In this document: piece by piece, positions 44,901 through 54,500 of the stretch
Position numbering within the stretch: the first letter of the stretch is position 1
Layout of the letters: each line of letters starts with the position of its first letter
Source of the DNA: Prunus persica
Taxonomy: Eukaryota; Streptophyta; Magnoliopsida; Rosales; Rosaceae
Reading direction: 5' to 3'
Assembly (NCBI RefSeq): GCF_000346465.2
Contig: NC_034009.1
Span: 3,673,803-3,737,802 of the forward strand
Length of the DNA: 64,000 nt
Program-made: the position numbers and the translations under genes
The notes under the pieces: generated by a model
What the model saw: the letters and a program-made list of their open reading frames with translations, nothing else
The model's database searches: none
What the model was told of the DNA's origin: nothing

Positions 44901-45344
44901 GTTGTTGGTAAATCGGCGATTTTTCCACCCGAGTTTGAGGCTGAAACAAAGGAAAGAGGCCTTATAGCAAGTTGGTGCCCACAAGAGCAAGTCCTTGAGC
45001 ACTCATCAGTTGGAGGATTTTTAACACATTGTGGTTGGAATTCAACCATTGAGAGTCTATGTGCAGGTGTGCCTATGTTGTGTTGGCCATGCTCTAGTGA
45101 CCAGCCAACAAACTGTTACTATACTTGTAATGAATGGGGTATTGGCATGGAGATTTGTAATGATGTTAAGAGAGAACATGTGGAGAAGCTTGTTAAAGAG
45201 TTAATGGGGGGAGAGAAAGGTAAGCAAATGAAAAACAAGGTCATGGAATGGAAGAAACTGGCAGAAGAAGCCGCTAGTCCACATGGTTCTTCATCTGCAA
45301 ATTTAGACAACTTTGTGAATCAAGTGCTATTAAGGAAAAGCTAG
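38936..45344 (+). CDS. UGT85A: UDP-glycosyltransferase, UGT85A family, copy 4, with a 4.96 kb invaded intron
   Basis: Exons 38936-39449 and 44413-45344 join in phase 1 to give 481 residues with no stop or frameshift. The intron sits at the same codon as in the other copies but is 4963 bases instead of 100-283. Parts of the original intron are recognisable at both ends, with three inserted elements between them. Catalytic His24 (PVPVQSH) and the SDGW motif are present. The PSPG box reads THCGWNS. Its second half is of the LCWPCSSDQPTNCYYTCN type, matching copy 1, while the rest of the exon matches copy 3, which looks like gene conversion. Whether the long intron is spliced efficiently is unknown. 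If not, only a truncated product would be made. Confidence 0.82.
39612..40072. mobile_element. Mutator-type MITE with 9-bp target duplication
   Basis: Inverted ends of about 45 bases start GAATGCTGCTAAATGAACCC and (right end, reverse complement) GAGTGCTGCTAAATGAACCC. The 9-base TATATGAAA lies on both sides (39603-39611 and 40073-40081). It is non-coding and inserted in the intron of UGT copy 4. Around it, 39550-40390 may be a further, older inverted-repeat element. Confidence 0.88.
40398..43591 (+). mobile_element. Solo LTR of about 3.2 kb in the intron of UGT copy 4
   Basis: Starts TGTAACATCCCGACTCC, a start common among plant Gypsy-type LTRs, and ends GGGGCGGGACCTTTCA. The 5-base TGGTA is repeated on both sides (40393-40397 and 43592-43596), and the intron continues directly outside. 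No primer site, polyprotein or second LTR is present, so this is one LTR left after recombination. It includes a TC microsatellite near 40679-40701, a GC-rich block at 40720-41330 and a dimeric satellite at 41833-43060. Open frames inside it are not considered genes. Gypsy class is inference from the start motif. Confidence 0.82.
41833..43060. repeat. Dimeric satellite (about 95-bp subunits, 191-bp higher-order unit)
   Basis: About 12-13 subunits, each with GTGGCGTAGGTTATCCGGCG, then GACAGACCCCATACGTGGCG and TTGGTTGTACCGGCGTATGG. Two variants alternate, one with GTGTCGACAGACCCC and GATGTTGAGGTCGC, the other with TTGAGACAGACCCC and GATGTGCAGGTCTC. This gives a 191-base period. The period is not a multiple of three, but the minus-strand frames recur every 191 bases, a repeat artefact and not genes. 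Confidence 0.93.
43689..44278. mobile_element. hAT-type MITE with 8-bp target duplication
   Basis: Perfect inverted ends TAGGGGTGGGCAC and GTGCCCACCCCTA are flanked by AGTATAAG (43681-43688 and 44279-44286). The interior is rich in AACCGAACCGGACCGG-like words near both ends with an AT-rich middle. An 8-base duplication and these ends fit the hAT superfamily. It is inserted in the intron of UGT copy 4. Confidence 0.92.
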
Positions 45345-46354
45345 ATGTTACATGTGTATGGAATGTCTTTAATTATCTTGTCAATGATATATCTTCTTGT
45401 TCTTCAAAACTTTTAATAAAATTTTCTGGAAATTAAATTACGAGAAAACGTGTCCAAGGTAATTTTGTATTTATGATTTGTGGGGTACAATCTATATGTG
45501 TATCATGTATAAAGAAATTCCTGTGATTTGATGTCCAATTAATATTGAATAGGAAATGAAGTTTGGTCACAGGTGCTTGTTTAAATTGAGACCACAAGAA
45601 GTGTTTATATATATAACTTCGATTGTGGGAGGATATCAGTTGTGTATGATGCTGGATGAGGACTGAAGGACTGAAGAAGTGGGTTAGGCAACTGGCAGAC
45701 ACATTCAAACCAAAGACAGGACATTAACATCATGATAAATAATTATATGTATTGAGTTCCGTTTTGATTGAGGGATCCCTCAAGTAATGTTATTCATGTC
45801 CCGTGTTATAAAATGAGGCTGGATTCATTAAATTGGACTACAATTCCACATATTAGAGGAAATAAGTCCCAAGGGTGATACTAGCCTATGGGATTGGACT
45901 AGACATAGTTCCAATCATTTGGACATCTACAAAGTTTGACTGTTTTCGTTTGGACACTAGTTTGATACACAAATTTGGTGTCACCTTGGATCCATGACCT
46001 CCAAAGTTACAGCAAGAAAAGCTCCGTCTGCGTAGCAAAGACACCTCTGTCTCAGACTGCTTGTTGCATAAACCCTCTCCTATTTGTCTTCTAATTTAAA
46101 ACCTCTCCTATTTGTCTTCTAATTTAAACAGCCATACAAAAATATATCATATATAACAATGTAATATAAAACTGCACCAATCATTTTAATAATTTTCATT
46201 TCCAATTGCATATGCCTGACTCCTTTGTAGGACTCATTGTCATGACACAGCCACACAAAAACAAAACAAAAAATTGTTGCCAACCCTATAAAAACAGTGC
46301 ATTTCTGAGAGTGCAAAACACAGAGAAAAATATACACACAACAAATATTGAGAG
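45345..46354. other. Spacer between UGT copies 4 and 5
   Basis: The first 430 bases are nearly the same as the flank of UGT copy 3 (37666-38118), including a GAGGGATCCCTCAAGTAATGTTA remnant. The rest is the copy 5 promoter, with the shared CCAACCCTATAAAA block near its end. No other gene is seen. Confidence 0.6.
46287..46293 (+). promoter_or_regulatory. TATA box of UGT copy 5
   Basis: TATAAAA in a TTGCCAACCCTATAAAAAC context shared with copies 3 and 4, 62 bases before the start codon. Confidence 0.7.
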
Positions 46355-48071
46355 ATGGGTTCTAAGGAAGTAGCTAACAGGCCTCATGTTGTTTGCATTC
46401 CTTTTCCAGTTCAAAGCCATATAAAGGGAATGCTTAAGTTTGCAAAACTCCTCCACCATAGAGGTGCTCATATAACCTTTGTCAACACAGAGTTCAATCA
46501 CAAGAGGTTCCATAAGTCTCTAGGGTCCAATTCCCTCGACGGCTTGCCTGGTTTTCGATTCGAAAATATACCAGATAGCCTTCACAGCTCAGATGAAGAT
46601 ACCACTCAAGACCTTCTTTTGCTTGCTGACTCAGTCAGAAAAAAATTTCTAGCTCCATTTCATGGCCTCCTCAAGAAACTCAATCACACGGCCAACATTC
46701 CTCCAGTGTCTCACATCGTTTCGGATGGTTGGATGGCCTTCACCATCACAGCAGCTGAAGAAATCGGAATTCCTGTGGTGCTCTTCTTCACTATTTCTGC
46801 AAGCAGCTTCATGGGATTTACACAGTTTCCCACTTTGGTGGAAAAAGGACTTGCCCCTCTCAAAGGTAAACAAATGAAGATTTTCTTGGCTTTTTTACTT
46901 TTGTTTTTTGGCACTTGAATTTTAATGTGTCCTAACTTAGTACATGAACTATAATAATAGATACCAAACCAAACTTATCAAAACTACAAGTACCAAATCA
47001 AACTGTATTACAAGTACAACTTCCAAATTTGATTGGAAATTTTGTGTTTTTTTTTCTTCTTCTCATTATTGTTGAGGACATGTGACAGAGAAAGTCATTG
47101 AACCAATAGTGAATAAAAGCTTTCTTTTCTTCACTTGGGTATTTGCAGATGAAAGCTTCTTAACAAATGGTTTTCTGGACAAGATCATAGATTGGATTCC
47201 AGCAATGAAAGATATCAGGTTAAGGGATCTCCCAAACAACTTTATGACAACAGATCCCAATGCCATATCTTGGATCTTCTCCATTGAAGCAATCAAAAAA
47301 TTCGATAAAGGTTCAGCAATTGTTCTTCATACTTTTAATGCATTGGAGCAAGAAGTTTTGGATGCTCTCTCATCCATGTTTCCACTTGTTTATGCAATTG
47401 GCCCTCTCCAACTACTTCTTAACCAGATACCGGAGTACCCTTTGAAGGACATGGGATATAGTCTATGGAAGGAAGAAAACGAGTGCATCAAATGGCTAAA
47501 TTCTAAAGAACCAAATTCGGTTGTTTACGTGAACTTTGGAAGTTTAGCAGTCGTAACACCCAAACAGCTTATGGAGTTTGGTTGGGGACTGGCAAACGCC
47601 AAGCTTCCCTTCTTTTGGGTAATTAGACCTGATCTGGTTGCAGATAAATCAACCATTTTCCCATCTGAGTTTGTGGCTGAAACTAAGGAAAGAGGCCTAA
47701 TAGCAAGTTGGTGTCCACAAGAGCAAGTGCTTGATCACCCATCAGTTGGAGGATTTTTAACACATAGCGGTTGGAATTCAACCATTGAGAGCCTATGTGC
47801 AGGAGTGCCTATGCTCTCCTTGCCCGTCTTTGCGGACCAGCAAACAAATTGTTATTGTGTTTGTAATGTGTGGGGAATTGGCATGGAGATTAGTAATGAT
47901 GTCAAGAGAGACCAGGTGGAAAAGCTTGTTAGAGAGTTAATGAAAGGAGAGAAAGGTAAGCAAATGAAAAACAAGGTCATGGAGTGGAAGAAACTGGCAG
48001 AAGAAGCCGCTAGTCCACATGGTTCTTCATCCTCAAACTTGGAAAACTTTGTAAATCAAGTACTATATTAA
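46355..48071 (+). CDS. UGT85A: UDP-glycosyltransferase, UGT85A family, copy 5
   Basis: Exons 46355-46865 and 47149-48071 with a 283-base phase-1 intron give 477 residues. Catalytic His22 lies in PFPVQSH and an SDGW motif is present. The PSPG box reads THSGWNS with a second half of the LSLPVFADQQTNCYCVCN type, as in copy 3. The C terminus ends NQVLY in place of NQVLLRKS because of a two-base TA insertion before the usual tail. The last residues lie outside the catalytic core, so the enzyme is probably still functional. It is the last member of the array. Confidence 0.93.
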
Positions 48072-48144
48072 AGAAACGCTAGGTGCTAAATGTGTATGAG
48101 AATGTCTTTAATTGTCTTGTCGATGATATATCTTGTTGTTCTTC

Positions 48145-48365
48145 ATGGCAGAAAATGTTAATGAGCTTGAGGTTGTTAATAATGAAGTAGTTCCACCTAG
48201 AACTTTATTAGAGACTTATTTGCATCCTAGTCGTGCACCCAATCCTTCATGTATCATGTTCCCATCTAACATGCCAACATATGAGTTTAAACATGGAATG
48301 ATTCAATTGTTACTTATTTTTCAAGGCATGGAAAATGAAAATCCTTAGAGAATTTGAAGAAGCTA
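48145..48365 (+). pseudogene. Retrotransposon gag fragment
   Basis: The frame reads PPRTLLETYLHPSR, then PSCIMFPSN, then FKHGMIQLLLIFQGMENENP. This resembles the conserved N-terminal part of the gag of a plant Gypsy-type family (TLR..Y..P, IQLLP.F.G.ENE.P). The match is recalled and not searched. It ends after about 70 codons with no other element parts nearby. Confidence 0.6.
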
Positions 48366-48378
48366 TAAGCCCCTTTCA

Positions 48379-48583
48379 CAATGGTCAACCTATCGCAATT
48401 AATTTCATAAGGTTATTATGATTTTTTATTTTTTTTTTCATTTTCTTTGAAAGAAAAAGCACAAAGTTGACTACTCACTAAGGGCTAGGCCTGACCCTTA
48501 ATGAGTATAGCCTTACGTTTTACTTTTCTTTCAAAGAAAAAAAAAAACTTATGAAATTAATTGCAATAGGTTGACCATTGTAA
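48379..48583. mobile_element. Foldback (hairpin) element
   Basis: AATGGTCAACCTATCGCAAT at the left is matched by the reverse complement of ATTGCAATAGGTTGACCATT at the right. The TTTCTTTGAAAGAAAAA words inside also pair. The centre is the near-palindrome around GGGCTAGGCCTGACCC. No target duplication was fixed. Confidence 0.65.
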
Positions 48584-48865
48584 ACTCGGAAGTCTAAGTG
48601 TCGAGTGCGTTGTAAAAAAAATAACAGACTTGGAAGAACAAGTGAGAAGGGAGAGAGAGCTCTTGAGAAGTTGGGAACTCCCGGTCCCGAGGTGGTTTTG
48701 AACAATGCCGCAACACTCTATTTATAGGCTGGAGATCAAAGCTAGTAGGATGGGCAGCCGTTTCACTTCTCTTGTTTATTCAATTTTTATGCCCTGCTTG
48801 CCCATCACCAAGTAAATCGCACTTCCCTTTTGTTATGCCAATCTTGTCCCTGCTTTATTCTCTTT

Positions 48866-49275
48866 TAGAGCAGTTCCAGCGGCCCCGGGGAAGGTAGGGT
48901 TTAGGCCCAAAATGGGCTTTCAGCGGACAAATGCTGTCAAGGATGTTGGTGGGCTCCACAAGCATGGACTGGCGCTCAGGCAAAATCAACCTTTGTTTTA
49001 GTTTGGGTTTGCTGATGTCAACAATAAAAAAAAATTTCAAAAAATACTAAAAATTTCGGAATTTTTTTTAAATAAATTAGTCATATTTTTCACTTCCACA
49101 CCAAAATTCTATATAAATTCCTCTCCTCATATCTCATGTGAATAGTGGTTGCCATGACAATGGATGAAAACACCACAAGCCTTTTGCAAGGGCTGCTACT
49201 ATTCACATGAATAGTAATAGCCATTGCCTCCCTTTGCCCTTTGTCATAGCAAATAGATAGAAGTGCTCTTACAGG
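48866..49275. mobile_element. MITE with AGAGCA(G/C)TTC ends
   Basis: The left end reads TTAGAGCAGTTCCAGCGG and the reverse complement of the right end reads GTAAGAGCACTTCTATC. The interior has subterminal GGGCCTAAACCC-like and GTGAATAGT(G/A)G words. The element is non-coding. The superfamily was not determined. Confidence 0.5.
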
Positions 49276-49408
49276 CTTACAATTGTCTATTCCCCACATG
49301 AGCACCATTTCTAGCTCTTAAATTTCATCAAAACAAACTGAATTTATCAAATGAAAAGGACTAATAAATATATTCTAGGAATATAAATTAAGATACAAAA
49401 TGTGCTCA

Positions 49409-49470
49409 TCAAATTGGCATGGAGATTAGTAATGATGTCAAGAGAGAGCAAGTGAAAAAGCTTGTTATAA
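49409..49470 (+). pseudogene. Small UGT relic
   Basis: About 60 bases match the UGT exon 2 stretch that encodes IGMEISNDVKREQV.KLV (ATTGGCATGGAGATTAGTAA, GATGTCAAGAGAGAGCAAGT). Nothing else of a UGT is present on either side. It is a leftover from a lost sixth copy or a small ectopic duplication. Confidence 0.8.
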
Positions 49471-49500
49471 GTTTACCTATTGGTCATTCCAATGTTATAT

Positions 49501-51575
49501 ATTTTGTTTTGTTATTACGTGCTTCAGTCACTCATTTGGGAATGCTTCTTTAAGAAGTACTTATTTAGAAAAAATTTTTAAAAAGTACTTATGCTCAGTT
49601 TTATTTATTTTTTCTTTGAAAATATGTTGAATTTTTTGTTATAAATTTAAGTGCTTTTTAAAAAAGCAATTGGAAGTGCTATATGGAGAAGCACCTAGCA
49701 CTTGTGTGACTTGGAAGCAATTTTAAATATTTTTGGTCAAACACTATCAGCAGGACTTTTGGTTAAGTAATTTTAGCCCTTACAGAACAAACATTATTGG
49801 TACAAATCGTCTTGCATTCTGTACCCACTGCAGTCGGACAAAAATTGATGAAATAAATCAAATGTTGTTTTTGTGATTGATTTTTAAGATGAAATAAACC
49901 AAGAGACTGGCAACGTTCACCATTCGCATAAAATCATCTGGTCAACTAGTGATACATCAAAGAATTATACATAACTGGAGGCCAACAACCAATGAGAAAC
50001 CTTTTTTTTTCCCCTTTTTTACAATTAAGGCCTATATATAGGGGCCTAAAAACATAATGCCTTGTTCACGACCAAAAAGGGATAAAGAAAAAAAAAATTG
50101 AAAAAAAAAAGAGAAGAAATTACATTCCTAATAACAATGTCCAATGGAACCTGAACAAGCATATACAATAACATGGTCTTTGACATGTTTTGCTCCATCT
50201 TACTTATCAGTTTTCCTTGTTAAATTAAATTTCCTAGTGGTGTAGACAGCATTTACTCTAAAAAAAACAATTAAGGAAAAATTATAGAGTTGTATTTTGA
50301 TTCTGAATGGAGCATTTCACAGGCATTTGACTGAAGAAACAACAGTCAGGTACAGGGTTAACCGTTACAGGTAAATTGAACTGTGTAATTCGCTACAAGC
50401 TTCAACTTCATGTGTGCACCGTGATTCCACCCTGAAAAGAAAACATAGGATCGTCATACGTTTTTTCACCAAAGAAATCAGAGCCATTAAAACATAAACT
50501 AATATCTTATGCACTTGAGTTATTTCCATGCTTCTGTATGTTTTTTCTAGAGGCAGTATGCATAAGCATTGCTCTGTGCTCGCCATCTGCTGTTCCTCCA
50601 CACCAAACTACTTAACTGAAGCTGACCCAAGTTGAAGGTTAGTGAATTAGTTGCATATTTTATGTTCATACTAACCAGGGGATTCCATAATCTTTGTGAT
50701 TATTTCTGCCTTCGTTTAGTCGCATATGATCTGACTCATTAATGCTTTACCTAGGTACCATAACTAGGGGTCGCCTAGTTTAAGGGCCACAAAGATTGGC
50801 AACAACAGAGCATGCTTATACTTCCTCTAGTCGAATGATAAATACATAAACATGAAAAAAAACTGGGTGCAAAAGAAAATAAGTTGCACTGTACTGCCAA
50901 CAGACCAGATCAAATAGCTAATGAGGATCACAAAAACATAAATTGAAATAATTCAGCAAACTCAAATCAAATGAACACAGTTCAACCAAGTATAGCTTAT
51001 AACCATACGCAAAAGTGAAGTCTACGTTTTAAGATTTTGAAATATTAAGTAGATAACCCTTCTAAAATTATACATCAAGCAATCGTCTGGACAAACCTAT
51101 GAAGCACGTACACTCCTACAAGGTGGCCATGGCTGTGTTGGATACAGCAGACATAAAGACAATTTGCTCTCAAATATTTTTATTCGGGGAAAAACTATAT
51201 TTTCAAAATGTAATCTTAGGACTTCCTCAGAAGGAAAGGGACTCAAGCTAAGGTTTATCTATTTATCTCTACAATTATAGCTGACTTATTTCTCTCTCCA
51301 ATTAGCCTTTTATGTTCAAATATTTGACAGTTTAAACACCAAGAGAAAAGCATTAAATTCATCTGTTTACTCAACTATGCAAAACATCAAGAAAATAAGG
51401 ATAATATTAGAGGCATAATACTACAAATCTTATCCACAAATCACCATAAAACGATGATGTCGAAAGCACAATAAGATTAATTTAATAAAACCCAAAGGCA
51501 ATAGATCTTCATAAAGAGAAACAAACCAGCTAAGCTGAGTGGCTCGTCTCACAAGAGGAAAAGGATGGCTAGTTC
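49501..51575. other. Region between the UGT array and the AMBRA1-like gene
   Basis: AT-rich with no convincing gene. The part near 50350-51575 probably includes the 3' UTR of the minus-strand WD40 gene, which may contain further untranslated exons. Apparent short frames have no recognisable similarity. Confidence 0.45.
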
Positions 51576-54500
51576 CTAGCATTCCAAAGCATATGTTGGG
51601 ACCTGCAATAATTGATTTTGGTAATATTAGTAACCAAAATATTATTACAAAAACCAAAATCACATTCCAAATCACTGCTCTGCCCCTGCTATAATCTCGA
51701 AATGCACAAGAGATCCAACAATGTTGTAACAATCACAAATGATTTGTTTGACACAACAAAACCGTGAGTACCATGAAGAAGCATGTAATAATGTTAAAGT
51801 CACGTTAAAATTCACTAAGAATTTTTTTCTTTTTCTTTTTTGGTTCAAGTAAATGAACCGAAATCATTGTCCAACACAGCTGGACACAACTGTGCTACCT
51901 TATGTTGCACTTCTCTCATATAAACTTTTTTCCACACTTTTTCCTCGGTAAAGATTTAGCAAAGTTTGTTTTTCCCAGTTTTTTTATTTGTTTGGCACTG
52001 ATTTCAATTTTCTCGGAATAGTCTGTAAAATAAAAAATACTGGAGAGAACCAATTTAAATTAATATGTTGAGAGTTTTAACATTTTGTTCCTAAAATATC
52101 TCAAAGGTAGGCACCAGAAATTTTTAGTTGCAGTAGAAGAAAAACATTACTAGAATAGACAGTACAGCACAAAAAGGAACACCTTTCAAAACTCAGGAGA
52201 ATGAACAGTTGAGAAAAGTAATTAAACATGTCAAGGATGAATAGTTAATTTTGATTTGTAAAGCAACTTTGAAAACAAAAACACGAAGGAAAGGCATAAT
52301 TTCGTTAAGGGCTTTTTGTACCTCAAGCATGTTTTCATCAAGAAAAGCGGATGTTGTATGACTCATTCCATGAGAACTATCATATTGGAGGATCCGTAAC
52401 TTCCCTTCCTGCATCTCATAACACGACTCGTAAGTTCTGGAAATTGGCTGAGGAACAAGAAAACTAAAAGAATCTTTCTGAATCCCAATTGCTTACCTTA
52501 GTTCCATAGACAAGGCCACCTCCAACTGAAGGATGAAAGCAAGCGACATTGACTTCATCCTCTGCACTAGGAAGGACTCTCACAAGTTCCATATCAGAAA
52601 CTCTATAGACCTGAATAATAAATATGATTGTTACATGAACATTTAAAATAAATTTATGCCAAAATTCACCCTATACCTACCTAATACCACTGTCAATTAC
52701 AGTAGAGGACAACCAGAAACAACACTAACATTAACGTATATATCATGCATAGCAATTGAAACTTATAGTAGAACTACAATGCATAATTACCAGGAAACTT
52801 TAAATAAAGTTGATAAACATCTATTTCATACACAAATAATTATTCAGCTCCAAAATGACTTTTAGTTTACACCGTCATTTATTGCATTCTAAGGTTAGTG
52901 TAATCTAACTTAGGTTACATAGATTAGCCTCAATCATAATTAATAAAAATTTCATATTATCGTCCTTATTATAAGTAGATTAATTTTCACGCAACATGTG
53001 ACTTTTCCAGATTGATTGAAGCACCTGATCAAAATGAAACTTTGACACTCGATCGCAGGCAAAACAATTAAGAAAGGAGGGGAAAAAGAACTAAAAACTC
53101 TTACCTCCAGAATGGTGTAAATAGGCACTGTTGTCTCTCCATCAATGACAACACTCTTAAGAAGTGAACTGTGACGACGGCCATAGGCAAGTAATATATG
53201 CTCTGATGTAGGAGAGAACTGCCATGGTAAATTCCAGGATGAAAAACCTTTAGTAAGTGTCTGATGAAAGTACAAAGCTTTTCTTGATTTTTTTTTTTTT
53301 AATAATATAAAAAAAATGCTTAGAACTTCAAATGATTAGTTCATGAATCTTTTGCATATAAATGATGCACAGCATAAATCGTGGAAATTGGGGAATCAAA
53401 TTCCTGAGTTTAATTTCCACTAAAATAGGTGTCTTTCACAATTTCCATAGTGCCATTTACAAAATTCTGTCATTTACAAAATTGACATACATAAATCCAA
53501 ACACTGAAATCTTCAATTGCCAGAAATTGAAATTATGGAAATCTAAATTCTGTCATTTTAGAATTCTATGTAATTATCAATTCCTTCAGCCAAACGGAGG
53601 GTTATAGTTGGAATGATCAATGAGAAACTAGCGATCAACATGAAATTATAAGTGTATACATATCCAAAATGCAGCTGACCTGAATAGATGTCAAGCAATG
53701 GGCAGCTCTTATTGCCCGGGATGCAAGAACCATGCCAAATCTAGATAAATAGAATGAACATCAGGACATAGAAAGAAAGAAAATTCATATGGAAAGTTAA
53801 AGAGGAGGTAAGAAAATAGAACGCATATTTATAGGGAGTTCAAACTTACGTTGCCTCCTCAAGGGAATATATCCGGAGCTCATATACGACATGGTGAGCT
53901 GAAATTGGATGTCGAGTTGGAGAAGTTGCTGCCCCTGTGACATCATTGTTGACCTGGCTCTGTAATCCAGGATCAGCTTCCATATGGGGCAACATACATG
54001 CAACACAAGCGGCTAAAAACTTTCCACAAGGGGAAAAATGGGCACCCATTTCACTGTAACAGATTCACAAGTAAAGATCCAAAAAAGATATAGCCAGTAA
54101 TAATACCATCAAAGTCCAAACTATCATGTAATGCTAAAAAGAAAAAATACCCAAACACTTCATGAGCATCAACTAATCAAGTTGAAGTATCTGTTTGCGT
54201 AAAAATGCAAATTCAGTAAAAACAAACTACCAGTTGATGTTGCATCCTTCTAAAAATGTACTTGCTTAGAAGACTTAAAAATAAGCTCAAAGCAATGTCT
54301 AAAATTGATAAAATAATAACATGTCATGAAAATTGAAAACAGAAAGAAAATTACCTACAAAGTACAGCATGTGGAATGATTAAGCGACATCTTTCTGCAT
54401 CAAGGGGAGCACAAGGATTTTTCACATCATGTGGCCAAATTCTGAGCTTCACAGTGCAAGGTAACTCTGCAGCTGCTGCTGCAGCAAATGAGTTTGCAAG

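Larger units (their letters stand above)
48072..49500. other. Transposon-rich region downstream of the UGT array
   Basis: A 3' flank of UGT copy 5 is followed by a retrotransposon gag fragment, a foldback element, a MITE and a small UGT relic, listed separately. No independent gene is seen. Confidence 0.6.

Noticed and set aside
28570..48071. Naming the UGTs as a specific enzyme such as a prunasin or iridoid glucosyltransferase
   Set aside because: UGT85A membership is clear, but acceptor specificity cannot be read from sequence and the N-terminal QSH..K motifs differ from the characterised forms I recall.
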